Position numbers and translations under genes: made by a program
Assembly: GCA_023425645.1 (NCBI GenBank)
Contig: JAFACG010000037.1
Span: forward strand, 10,355-74,354
Direction of reading: 5' to 3'
DNA length: 64,000 nucleotides
DNA from: Pseudomonadota bacterium
GTDB taxonomy: Bacteria > Pseudomonadota > Gammaproteobacteria > Burkholderiales > Burkholderiaceae_B
Shown: piece after piece, positions 8,273-16,642 of the stretch
Layout of the letters: every line of letters begins with the position of its first letter
Position numbering within the stretch: position 1 is the stretch's first letter
The notes under the pieces: generated by a model
What the model saw: the letters and a program-made list of their open reading frames with translations, nothing else
Told to the model about the DNA's origin: nothing
Databases searched by the model: none

Positions 8273-9865
8273 ATGAACGCACATACAGACGCCCTGCCCG
8301 ACGCCCCTTCTGTCACGCGGCCCACGCCTCCCTTGCCTGCCCTGCCGGAATGGGAGTGTTTCTGCGACGCCGCTCATAAAGCCAATCAATACGCCTTCGA
8401 ACTGCATTGCCTGAAGGCCGCCGGCATCCAGGTGGACCTGAGCGGCCAGCGCTATTCGCCCGAACTGCAGCAAGCCGGCGCGCAATTGCTGGCGGCGCGC
8501 AATTTTGAAGCGGCGCGCGCCAACCTGTTGCAAGGCGGGATCGCCAACCCGACCGAGCAGCGCGCCGCCTGGCACAGCGCGCTGCGCGCTCCGGCGCCCA
8601 TTGCGGAGGTGATCAAGGAAAGGGAACGCATGAACGAGTTCGTGCGCGTCGCGGATTCGGAGCGCCGCTGGCGCAACATCGTGCACATCGGCATAGGCGG
8701 CAGCGACTGGGGCGTGCGCCTGTCCCTGGCGGCCTTCGGCTACCGCCGCAGCTGGCGCAATGTGCGCTTCCTGGCCAACATCGACGGCCACGCTCTGGAG
8801 CACGCCTTGTCGGGACTGGACCCGCACGACACCCTGGTCGTCATCGCCTCCAAGTCCTTCACCACCACCGAAACACTGCAAAACGGCCAGCGCGCGCTGG
8901 AATGGCTGCAGGCGGCCGGCGTCGCCAACCCCTACGAGCAGATCGTAGCCATCACGGCCCGGCCCGACGCCGCGGCCCGCTGGGGCGTGCCCCAAGGCCA
9001 CATCTTCCAGTTCTGGGACTGGGTGGGGGGTCGCTTCTCCCTGTGGTCCGCCGTCAGCCTGACCACGGCGCTGGCTGTCAGCGCCGACGTGGTGGCCGGC
9101 ATGCTTTCGGGTGCCGCCGCCATGGACCAGCATTTCCTCGAAGCGCCCATCGCCCAGAACGTGCCGGTGCAGATGGCGCTGGCCGGCATCGTCAACCGCA
9201 GCGTGCTGGGTTATGGCTCGCTGAACATCTCGCCCTACGATTTCCGCCTGGGCAATCTGGTGCCCTACATCCAGCAACTGGACATGGAATCCCTGGGCAA
9301 ATCCGTCACCCTGGACGGCCAGCCCGTAGGCGTGCCGACCGGCCCGGCGGTGTGGGGGCTGGCCGGCACGGATGCCCAGCACACCTTCTACCAATGGCTG
9401 CACCAGGGCAGCGACGGCGCGCCGGTCGACTTCATCATTTGCCAGCAAGCCGACCACGAGAACCAGGAACACCACCGCCTGCTCCTGGCCAACTGCCTGG
9501 CGCAGCGCGAAGCCCTGATGCGCGGCAAGAACTACGAGCAAGCCCTGGCGGAATGCCGCAACGGCGGCGCAAACGCAGACGCCGCCCAGCTGGCGCACCA
9601 CCGCGTGCACTCGGGCGGACGCCCCAACACCCTGATCGTGCTGCCTCGCCTGACCCCCTTCGCCCTGGGCGCCCTGCTGGCCATGTACGAACACAAGATC
9701 TTCGTCCAGGGCCTGATCTGGGGCATCAACCCCTTCGATCAATGGGGCGTGGAATACGGCAAAGTGCTGGCCAGCGGCATCATGGACGAGCTGTCCGGCG
9801 AACAGCCCGTGCAGAACAAGCACGACGCCTCCACCAGCCACTGGATACGCGCCTTCAGGGGCTAG
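8273..9865 (+). CDS. pgi: Glucose-6-phosphate isomerase
   Basis: A cytoplasmic enzyme interconverting glucose 6-phosphate and fructose 6-phosphate. Both family signatures are present, GGRFSLWSAVSLTTALA and GLIWGINPFDQWGVEYGK, along with GIGGSDWGVRL for sugar-phosphate binding. The C-terminus HDASTSHWIRAFRG is normal. From ATG 8273 it is 530 residues. An in-frame ATG at 8243 lies in cgTACAATgg, which looks more like a -10 box (8239-8244) than a start, so I prefer 8273; neither has a clear Shine-Dalgarno site. The N-terminal 25 residues are Pro/Thr rich and not conserved. Confidence 0.93.
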   Translation: MNAHTDALPDAPSVTRPTPPLPALPEWECFCDAAHKANQYAFELHCLKAAGIQVDLSGQRYSPELQQAGAQLLAARNFEAARANLLQGGIANPTEQRAAWHSALRAPAPIAEVIKERERMNEFVRVADSERRWRNIVHIGIGGSDWGVRLSLAAFGYRRSWRNVRFLANIDGHALEHALSGLDPHDTLVVIASKSFTTTETLQNGQRALEWLQAAGVANPYEQIVAITARPDAAARWGVPQGHIFQFWDWVGGRFSLWSAVSLTTALAVSADVVAGMLSGAAAMDQHFLEAPIAQNVPVQMALAGIVNRSVLGYGSLNISPYDFRLGNLVPYIQQLDMESLGKSVTLDGQPVGVPTGPAVWGLAGTDAQHTFYQWLHQGSDGAPVDFIICQQADHENQEHHRLLLANCLAQREALMRGKNYEQALAECRNGGANADAAQLAHHRVHSGGRPNTLIVLPRLTPFALGALLAMYEHKIFVQGLIWGINPFDQWGVEYGKVLASGIMDELSGEQPVQNKHDASTSHWIRAFRG

Positions 9866-9957
9866 AACAGCCACCGCCTTTGAGCGCCTGTGGAACAAGT
9901 TTGGATAAGACGCGAAGCACTTGGCCCCTAACCGGGCCATATTGCCTATTCAATCCA

Positions 9958-9985
9958 TTTAAAGTAGAGTTAATCAGTTTTAAAG
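9958..9985 (+). repeat. Direct repeat TTTAAAG x2 upstream of the TA-like operon
   Basis: TTTAAAG occurs at 9958-9964 and 9979-9985, 21 bp apart (two helical turns), some 30 bp before the DUF433 gene. Antitoxins often bind such repeats to autoregulate. This is a visual match only. Confidence 0.35.
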
Positions 9986-10010
9986 CCAATTTTCCGGCAT
10001 TTGGACACTT

Positions 10011-10682
10011 ATGAAGCTGATCGGGGTTGGACTCTACACACTGCAGCAGGCGGCACGCTTATCTGGAGCCTCAGCCCCGGAAGTCAGCCGCTGGCTGTTC
10101 GGGTACAAAACCAGTCAAGGCAAAGTCCACGCCCCTTTGTGGTCCACCCAATTGGAAGGCTGTGACGAAAAAGTCATTGGGTTCCGGGACCTGATGGAGC
10201 TGCGAGTGGTCAAAGCCTTTGTAAAACATGGCGTTCCGCTTCGCGTGATCCGAACCGCACTCAAACATGCCCAGGAAATTTTTGGCGCCCACTATCCCTT
10301 TACCTCTCATCGATTCCTGACCGACGGACGTACTATTTTCCATGAGGCGATTGACCGCGAAAGCATGGAAATGACAGATCTCGTCCGGCGCCAACTGGTC
10401 TTTGAACAGATCATCAGACCCCAGCTTTATGAAGGTATCGAATTTTCATCGGACGGCGCTGCCGTACGATGGTTTCCCGAAAAACACAAAACCATCGTAT
10501 TGGATCCAGACTTATCGTTTGGCCGCCCAGTGCTGACAAAATTCGGGATACCCACGGAAATTATCCTTCAAGCCATGCGAGCCGAAAGCAATAACGCCAA
10601 AGCGGTTGCGGCCCAGTTCGAAATTCCCGTCGCCGATGTGCGGGCAGCGGTGAAATTCGAAGAGCAACCGCTCGCCGCTTGA
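10011..10682 (+). CDS. DUF433 antitoxin-like DNA-binding protein
   Basis: A 223-residue protein. The N-terminus (LYTLQQAARLSGASAPEVSRWL) is a MerR-like helix-turn-helix. The C-terminal 60 residues (RPVLTKFGIPTEIILQAMRAE, then AAQFEIPVADVRAAVKFEE) are a DUF433 domain, commonly the antitoxin partner of PIN-like DUF5615 toxins. Its stop overlaps the TTG start of the next gene (TTGA), so the pair is coupled. Codon choice and base composition are visibly less GC-rich than in flanking pgi, which suggests horizontal acquisition. The role as antitoxin is inferred from family and pairing. Confidence 0.75.
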   Translation: MKLIGVGLYTLQQAARLSGASAPEVSRWLFGYKTSQGKVHAPLWSTQLEGCDEKVIGFRDLMELRVVKAFVKHGVPLRVIRTALKHAQEIFGAHYPFTSHRFLTDGRTIFHEAIDRESMEMTDLVRRQLVFEQIIRPQLYEGIEFSSDGAAVRWFPEKHKTIVLDPDLSFGRPVLTKFGIPTEIILQAMRAESNNAKAVAAQFEIPVADVRAAVKFEEQPLAA

Positions 10683-11089
10683 AATTCTTCCTGGACAACA
10701 ATCTTTCTCCCGCATTGGCCGCGGGACTTGACGCATTGTGTCGCGGTAGCGGGACCGGCAACCAGGTCCATCACCTCAAATCCAAATTCCCGCAAACAAC
10801 CGCCGACCACATCTGGATCAACGCACTGGCCTCGGAGGGCGGATGGGCCATCGTTTCCCAGGATGGCATCCGAAAGAACGATCTGGAAAGGGAAGCTCTG
10901 CGTGCATGCGGCTTGCCCATCTTTGTCCTGTCCAGACAGTGGAGCCGCCAACCCTACTGGGACAAGGCGCACAATTTGATTCGCTGGTGGCCGTCCATCG
11001 AAGATTATGTGAAACGCGTGCGTGGCGGTGCTGCCGTCAGAGTCCCATGGCGTTTTGGCACAGGTCGGTTTGAACAGATACGCCTGTAG
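10679..11089 (+). CDS. DUF5615 PIN-like toxin candidate
   Basis: A 136-residue protein starting MKFFLDNNLSPALAAGL, the typical N-terminus of DUF5615 PIN-like (Mut7-C-like) nucleases, with acidic positions in LDNNLSP, TADHIWI and VSQDGIRKND that could form the metal site. It starts at TTG 10679, overlapping the antitoxin stop by 4 bp; no ATG is available. The likely role is an RNase toxin of a type II-like system with the upstream DUF433 protein. The C-terminal 25 residues are basic and not recognisable. Activity is not shown by sequence alone. Confidence 0.68.
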   Translation: MKFFLDNNLSPALAAGLDALCRGSGTGNQVHHLKSKFPQTTADHIWINALASEGGWAIVSQDGIRKNDLEREALRACGLPIFVLSRQWSRQPYWDKAHNLIRWWPSIEDYVKRVRGGAAVRVPWRFGTGRFEQIRL

Positions 11090-11103
11090 CAGGCACAAAA
11101 AAG

Positions 11104-13089
11104 CTAGAACAGCCACCGCCCCTGCAGTTCAAAGCCGTGGTCCTGCAGGTGTCCTGAACGGCGGGCCTGATAGGACAGGGTCAGCCAGGAGGAATCCGAC
11201 AAGGGGGCCTGCATGCGCAGGCCCATCAGCCATGCGTGACGGGCGCTGCGATACGGGGCTGCGTCGCCGGCGGGCAAGCCGTTCACCTGCCAGTCGTGCG
11301 TGGCGGCGGGCCGGTTCCATTGGCGCTCCCAGCCCAGCCATGCGCGCCAACTCGCAGCCTGCGAATCCTCATCGTTGAAACGCCAGGTCAGCAGCAGCCG
11401 GCTATCCAGCGCGTGATTGCGCTGGGCGCCTGCCTGCCAACGCTCCCTGGCCTCCAGCTCCAATACTGACTGCCTGATGCGCATGGCGCGCCAGTCAGCC
11501 TCCACGCTCCAGGCGTGCCCGCCCTGCCGCCATATCGGATACGCCGCGCCCAGCAGCAATTGGACACTGTCGGCACGACCACGCCCCTGCCGATGCGGCC
11601 AGGCATGCCGTACAAGATGACGGCCCGCCATCAAGGTCAGCCGTGTCTCCAGCCCATGCCAAGGCTGCTGCCCATAGACGCCGATATAGTAGGAACGGGT
11701 GTCGCTGCGCACCGCTTCTACGGCGTCCTGCAAGCGCGAAGTCTGATAGACCGCCATACCGCCCAGGCGCCCCCGGCGCCACGGACGCTCCATGCCCATG
11801 ATCAACTGGTCCAGTTGCCGGTCCAGCTCCATGCCCGCCGCCTGCAGGCCCTGCTGTCCGGCATGACGATAGCTTGCCCATGCTCCTCCCGATGCGGGAT
11901 TGTGCGATGTATCGCGCCATGCCTGCGTGGCGTACCCGGCGTCCTGCATCAATTGCGCCCGCCAAGCGTTCAGGGGGTGACGCAACCAGACGCGCGGAAC
12001 GGCCGGCCCGCCTTCGATCCCAAGCGGCCGCAAACGCAGGGTCACGCCCTGCGGATCGTAGTCCAGTCCTGCCAGGGCGGCGTCCCGATCCAGGTGCAAG
12101 GACTCGAAACGACCGGCCAGCCCGCCATCGGCCTGCACGATGCGGTAATCGCCATCCAGCCCCGAAGATGCCAGCTCCACCCATAAGGCGCCGGCCAGCA
12201 AGCTCTTGCCCTGGACATGCAACTGATCGAAGCGGCCATCGCCCAGCACGCGCATGCGCAGCACGGAACCCGAATCCAGCCGCAGGTCCTCCAGCACTCT
12301 CAAAGGCCGCCCCGGACTGTCCAGGTGCAGGCTGCCGCCCGGCAGCACGGCCAGGGCGCGCACCAGCGCATCCTGGGCCCGCAGGACGGCGCCATCCGCC
12401 ACCTGCACATGCGCGGGCACATCGCCGCGCAGCCCCAGCGCGCCCTGCCGCACCAGAAAGCGGCCGTTCAAGCTGCCTCCTTGCCGTTGATCCAGCCAAA
12501 GCAGGCCCTGCCCGGATTTCATCCAGACAGCATTGCCGAACACGGGACCGCGCTGCGTGGCCTCGCCCCGGGCCACATGCCAATCGATGGCGGGCTGTCC
12601 TGATCGCGCATGCCCCTGCACCGGAAAGTCGGCAAGCAGGCCGGAGGCATACTCCAGCCGGGCGCCCGCCATGACGTCCAGATGCGAATTCGGACCTACC
12701 GCCTGGGGATGACGCAAAGACAAACCGCCTTCCAGCAGTTGCAAAGGCCCCCATACCCGGTTGGGCGCCGAAATGATCCACTGTCCGCCCCCTTGTTTGC
12801 GCAGCGGCGCATAGAAAACGGCGTCCGTCCCAAGCTCGCCCGCGCTTTCAAACCACACGCCCGGCGCCACATCAACGGTTGCCGCTCCGGCGATCCGGGC
12901 GATACGTTCCGTACGGAAACTGCCCTGGATGGACAAAGGCGCTGCGTCCAGTACATAAGGCCGCCCCGGGGCTCCCAGGTCCGAATCCATCACCGCCCGT
13001 CTGCCCTCCGCCACGGCGGCGGACGCGCACAGCCCTGCCAGGCCGATCAGCCAGGCAATAAAAAACCCCAGATTCCGAATTACAGTCAT
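11104..13089 (-). CDS. Autotransporter (type Va-like) outer-membrane protein
   Basis: A 661-residue protein with an N-terminal signal peptide (IAWLIGLAGLCASAAVA), a passenger of about 350 residues with beta-helix-like repeats (GGSLNGRFLVRQGALGLRG, VLPGGSLHLDSPG, LRLDSGSVLRMRVLGDG) and a C-terminal beta-barrel of about 270 residues ending in the aromatic LQGRWLF, as autotransporter barrels do. The sequence DYRIVQADGGLAGRFESL resembles the autochaperone segment of Bordetella autotransporters. I chose ATG 13089 because GGAGA lies 6 bp upstream; the longer frame to 13161 has no signal peptide. No protease triad or RGD is evident, so the passenger role (adhesin or other) is unknown. Confidence 0.85.
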   Translation of the reverse strand: MTVIRNLGFFIAWLIGLAGLCASAAVAEGRRAVMDSDLGAPGRPYVLDAAPLSIQGSFRTERIARIAGAATVDVAPGVWFESAGELGTDAVFYAPLRKQGGGQWIISAPNRVWGPLQLLEGGLSLRHPQAVGPNSHLDVMAGARLEYASGLLADFPVQGHARSGQPAIDWHVARGEATQRGPVFGNAVWMKSGQGLLWLDQRQGGSLNGRFLVRQGALGLRGDVPAHVQVADGAVLRAQDALVRALAVLPGGSLHLDSPGRPLRVLEDLRLDSGSVLRMRVLGDGRFDQLHVQGKSLLAGALWVELASSGLDGDYRIVQADGGLAGRFESLHLDRDAALAGLDYDPQGVTLRLRPLGIEGGPAVPRVWLRHPLNAWRAQLMQDAGYATQAWRDTSHNPASGGAWASYRHAGQQGLQAAGMELDRQLDQLIMGMERPWRRGRLGGMAVYQTSRLQDAVEAVRSDTRSYYIGVYGQQPWHGLETRLTLMAGRHLVRHAWPHRQGRGRADSVQLLLGAAYPIWRQGGHAWSVEADWRAMRIRQSVLELEARERWQAGAQRNHALDSRLLLTWRFNDEDSQAASWRAWLGWERQWNRPAATHDWQVNGLPAGDAAPYRSARHAWLMGLRMQAPLSDSSWLTLSYQARRSGHLQDHGFELQGRWLF

Positions 13090-13230
13090 GTCATTCTCCA
13101 CGCAATGATCAGCGAGGAAATATGACCATGGCCAAGAATGGCAAGGCTTGCGCCGGCTCAATCGTAAGCCGGCGACATTTATGTCATATCTGACAGCTAC
13201 AAGTGTCGCCCTATTTGTGCTAGGACATAC

Positions 13231-14547
13231 TCAGTTTGATACTCCGCTGGCCCGCATCCACTGCTGCGCCAGCTCATGCACGTCCAGATCCGCCCGTATT
13301 TGCGTGGGTGCTCTACAGCCTGTATTCCACAGGAAAAAATCCACTTCTCCAGACGGTGTCCCCAAGGCCGCGTAGACCGACGGCATGATGGGCACGTGAT
13401 CGCCGTACCAGCACAAACTGGCGGGCCGGCCGCAGTTCATCAGGCTTTGCCGCAAACGGGCCAGCATGGCATCGGCATTGCGCACGTGCCGCAGATAAAT
13501 GGTCAGGTCGTCGCACCCCGCCTCCGGCGGCCGCGAATACAGGCGCTCCACGTCTTCCGGCGCCACTTTTTCCAGATGCAGCGGACCGTGGTTTTCCATG
13601 GTGATGACATGGATGAAGACCGGCTCCCGAGCCTGGCTCAGCAGGCTCGCCACTTTTTCGGCCACGGCGATATCGCCCACATACGGCCCGGTCAGGGCGA
13701 CATCCGCGAAGGCGCGTATATCCAGGAACTCATCGAACCCGAAACGTGGATAGACGCGATCGCGCTGATAGAAGCTGGCGGGATAGGGGTGGATGCAAAT
13801 CGTGCGATAGCCCCGGCCTTTGAGCCAGGAAGCCAGTGTCTCCACCTGCCAGCCCGCGGACACGGCCCGATAAGGGTTGAAGCGATGCACTCCCAGCGCA
13901 TGGTTGGCTATGCCGCTCAGGAAAGAGAACTCCGAACGGACCGTGTTCGCCCCCCATGCCGGCACGCGCAAGCCGCCCTGGACAGCCGCTTCCGCCTTGA
14001 AACGGTCGAATTCGGCCAGGATGTCCTGCCGGATGCCGTCCCACAGCGTCCTGGCATCAAAGAACGATTCGCTCTGCACGGACACCAGGTGCGGCAGGAC
14101 TGGAGCATGCCCGGCTCCCTCCAAGGCTTTCAAAGGAGACTGCGCATCGGGACGTCGGCGCCCTTGCTGCCAATAGCGCCAAAGACTTGCCAATAAGCCC
14201 AGTGCAGGCAGATCCCGTTCAGGCGACAGGCTGACAGGCAGGCGCCGCCGGCTTCCCCAACTCAGCAGGACCAGCGACTGCCCGCCCAATACGGCCAACG
14301 CTCCGCCCTGGCCGGACCAGGACCAGCGCAGCGCGGGAACGGACTCCCCCCACAAGCCGATCGCCACGGCGGACACGAATCCCGCCGCCGCCAACAGGAA
14401 CTTGCCCCATCCCAGGAATGGAATGTAGAGCCGGGGGTGGCGGATGGCATCGGTGAAATATTCGTAATCCTGGAACACGAAGGGCTCGCGCAGGGCCTTG
14501 AACTTGGCGTTGTTGACCAGCACGAGCATCAGCAGAAAAGCGGACAC
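13231..14547 (-). CDS. LTA-synthase/sulfatase-family membrane protein, probably N-terminally truncated
   Basis: A 438-residue protein starting at GTG 14547. It has one strong membrane helix at the N-terminus and one near residue 55, then the alkaline-phosphatase-fold catalytic domain: VSVQSESFFDAR, SEFSFLSGIAN, VITMENHGPLH and CWYGDHVPIMPS match phosphoglycerol or phosphoethanolamine transferases of the LtaS/OpgB group. Full-length relatives have four or five N-terminal helices and 550-650 residues. Here the frame opens only at 14580 (TAA 14581-14583), so the first helices are missing. It may be a decaying gene or a short periplasmic enzyme. It lies upstream of the autotransporter on the same strand. 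Confidence 0.7.
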   Translation of the reverse strand: MSAFLLMLVLVNNAKFKALREPFVFQDYEYFTDAIRHPRLYIPFLGWGKFLLAAAGFVSAVAIGLWGESVPALRWSWSGQGGALAVLGGQSLVLLSWGSRRRLPVSLSPERDLPALGLLASLWRYWQQGRRRPDAQSPLKALEGAGHAPVLPHLVSVQSESFFDARTLWDGIRQDILAEFDRFKAEAAVQGGLRVPAWGANTVRSEFSFLSGIANHALGVHRFNPYRAVSAGWQVETLASWLKGRGYRTICIHPYPASFYQRDRVYPRFGFDEFLDIRAFADVALTGPYVGDIAVAEKVASLLSQAREPVFIHVITMENHGPLHLEKVAPEDVERLYSRPPEAGCDDLTIYLRHVRNADAMLARLRQSLMNCGRPASLCWYGDHVPIMPSVYAALGTPSGEVDFFLWNTGCRAPTQIRADLDVHELAQQWMRASGVSN

Positions 14548-14580
14548 AAGCGCGACGGCGAACCTTAAACCATGAACAGC

Positions 14581-15072
14581 TTAAACCACTATGAAAACGC
14601 AGGTAACGAAGCACCAACTCAATAAGACGCTCCCCCTCAATTCCTAAGGATGCTTTTTTACATCACTTATCAACACCGGCCGTTGTCTTCCCGGTTCTGC
14701 GTTTTCCCATCCAGAGCCCGACCGGGAACCGTACCAATGCCTAACCTCTTCCACAGTGCAAGTTCTCGCGGCAGGATTATGAACACCACTTCATGAGACC
14801 AATCGTCTCGCAACATCGTCATACATGCCGATCGTTATGACGCTCCCAGTTCGTAATAAGAAGTTACATATTAGATTAGGGCCATGCCCGGCACGGGGTT
14901 TTCCCTTATCTCCCTTGAAAATCGTTCAATACCCCGTCATTTTGCACGGGTTTTCCCTGGCTTATAGGTAGTTTGCGGGGGCCTGTATATGAATTCGATT
15001 ATGAACAGACCCCATCACTCCATTACATTGGCGTTGTTCTGCACAACAACTCATCCAATACGGAGACATTTC
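14581..15072. other. Non-coding, lower-GC intergenic region and NCS2 permease leader
   Basis: No convincing gene lies between the truncated LTA-synthase-like gene and the permease. The region is visibly AT-richer than its surroundings. GCACGGGGTTTTCCCT (near 14891) and GCACGGGTTTTCCCT (near 14946) are near-identical direct repeats. The second sits in CCCGT-N7-ACGGG-TTTTCC (about 14934-14956), a short hairpin with a U-run that could act as an attenuator before the permease. I cannot assign a known riboswitch. Confidence 0.35.
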
Positions 15073-16563
15073 ATGGGTACGAGCACTACCTCCGCACCCG
15101 TCGACGAACGTTTACCAAACGGGAAACTTGCCGTCCTCGGCCTGCAACACGTCCTGGTGATGTATGCGGGTGCCGTGGCGGTTCCACTGATTGTGGGCCG
15201 CGCACTCAACCTCTCGTCCGAAGAGGTATCGATCCTGATCGCGGCCGACCTGTTCGTCTGCGGCCTGGTGTCCATCATCCAGTCGCTGGGTTTCACCCAA
15301 TATTTCGGCATCAAGCTGCCCGTCATGATGGGCGTGACCTTCGCGGCCGTCGGCCCCATGGTGTCCATGGCGCAGGCCAATCCCGGGCACGAAGGCGCGC
15401 AATTGCTCTTTGGCACGGTGATCGGCGCGGGCATCATCACCATGATCATCGCGCCGGCCGTCAGCAAGATGCTGCGCTTCTTTCCGCCCGTGGTGACGGG
15501 CACCATCATCGCCATGATCGGCATCACGCTGATGCGCGTGGGCATCAACTGGATCTTCGGCAACCCCGTGGGCCCGACCGCGCCATCCGTGGTGAACCCC
15601 GATCACCTGGCCTGGCTGCAGCATGCGCAGTCTGCGGCCGCCATGCCTGGCTCGGCCCTGCCGCCTCCGCCGGACGGCCTGGTGCTCAAGCCCACCGTTC
15701 CCAACCCTCGCTACGCCAACCTGACCGGGCTGGGAATCGCCGCCATCGTGCTGGTGTCCATCCTGCTGATCGCCAAGTTCTGCAAGGGCTTCCTGGCCAA
15801 CGTCGCCGTGCTGCTGGGCATCGTGATCGGCGCCGTCATCGCCTCGGCCATGGGCATCATGACCTACGAAAAAGTCGCCAAGGCCGACTGGGTGGACCTG
15901 GTGCTGCCTTTCCACTTCGGCATGCCCAAGTTCGACGCCCTGCACATCGCCACCATGACGCTGGTCATGATCGTGGTGCTGATCGAGTCCACCGGCATGT
16001 TCCTCGCGCTGAGCGACATGACGGGCAAGAAGGTTGACCAGAAAGACCTGGCGCGCGGCTTGCGCACCGATGGCCTGGGCACCTTGCTGGGCGGCATCTT
16101 CAACACCTTCCCCTACTCCAGCTTCTCGCAGAACGTGGGCCTGGTGGCGGTGACCGGCGTGCGCAGCCGCTTCGTGTGCGTGGCCGGCGGCGTCATCCTG
16201 GTCATCCTGGGCCTGCTGCCCAAGATGGCCGCCCTGGTCGAGTCCCTGCCCACCGTGGTGCTGGGCGGCGCCGGCATCGTGATGTTCGGCATGGTGACCG
16301 CCACCGGCATCCGCATCCTGTCGGGCGTGGACTACAAGACCAATCGCAACAACTCCATGATCGTGGCCATCTCGATCGGCGTGGGCATGATTCCCCTGGT
16401 TGCGCCCAACTACATGCAGTGGATGCCTCACGCCATCCACCCCCTGATCGAATCGGGCATCCTGCTGACCTCCATTGCCGCCGTCCTGTTGAACCTGTTC
16501 TTCAACGGCGCCAAAGAAGACAAGCACGCCGCCATCGAAGCAGCCAAGCACGCCGAAGCGTAA
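15073..16563 (+). CDS. NCS2-family nucleobase (uracil/xanthine) permease
   Basis: A 496-residue inner-membrane symporter of nucleobase:cation symporter family 2 (UraA/XanQ type) with about 14 membrane segments. The first conserved block is LQHVLVMYAGAVAVPLIVG, and the substrate/proton motifs include LIESTGMFLALSDMTGKK and the family signature around QNVGLVAVTGVRSRFV. ATG 15073 is preceded by GGAGA; an in-frame ATG at 14989 lacks such a site. The gene ends in a strong terminator. The protein is clearly related to the second permease at 27683 but longer in the TM5-6 loop. Xanthine, uracil or urate cannot be distinguished by eye. Confidence 0.88.
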   Translation: MGTSTTSAPVDERLPNGKLAVLGLQHVLVMYAGAVAVPLIVGRALNLSSEEVSILIAADLFVCGLVSIIQSLGFTQYFGIKLPVMMGVTFAAVGPMVSMAQANPGHEGAQLLFGTVIGAGIITMIIAPAVSKMLRFFPPVVTGTIIAMIGITLMRVGINWIFGNPVGPTAPSVVNPDHLAWLQHAQSAAAMPGSALPPPPDGLVLKPTVPNPRYANLTGLGIAAIVLVSILLIAKFCKGFLANVAVLLGIVIGAVIASAMGIMTYEKVAKADWVDLVLPFHFGMPKFDALHIATMTLVMIVVLIESTGMFLALSDMTGKKVDQKDLARGLRTDGLGTLLGGIFNTFPYSSFSQNVGLVAVTGVRSRFVCVAGGVILVILGLLPKMAALVESLPTVVLGGAGIVMFGMVTATGIRILSGVDYKTNRNNSMIVAISIGVGMIPLVAPNYMQWMPHAIHPLIESGILLTSIAAVLLNLFFNGAKEDKHAAIEAAKHAEA

Positions 16564-16603
16564 GGGCGGCCTGGAATAAAAAAGCAGCAAGCAGCAACTT
16601 CAC

Positions 16604-16639
16604 ACCGGCTTATCGGCCTAGCGATAAGCCGGTTTTTTT
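16604..16639 (+). terminator. Rho-independent terminator of the NCS2 permease gene
   Basis: A perfect 12 bp stem (ACCGGCTTATCG / CGATAAGCCGGT) with a 6-base loop is followed by seven Ts. It sits 40 bp after the permease stop and just before the end of the convergent chimeric transporter gene. Confidence 0.9.
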
Positions 16640-16642
16640 CAT

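Noticed and set aside
14880..15072. A defined xanthine or guanine riboswitch
   Set aside because: I could not match a known consensus by eye; only repeats and a small hairpin are supported.
15112..16590. A 492-codon minus-strand frame rich in His and Asp across the NCS2 permease
   Set aside because: The composition (runs of H, D, G, Q) is that of an antisense shadow, and the + strand encodes a full permease.
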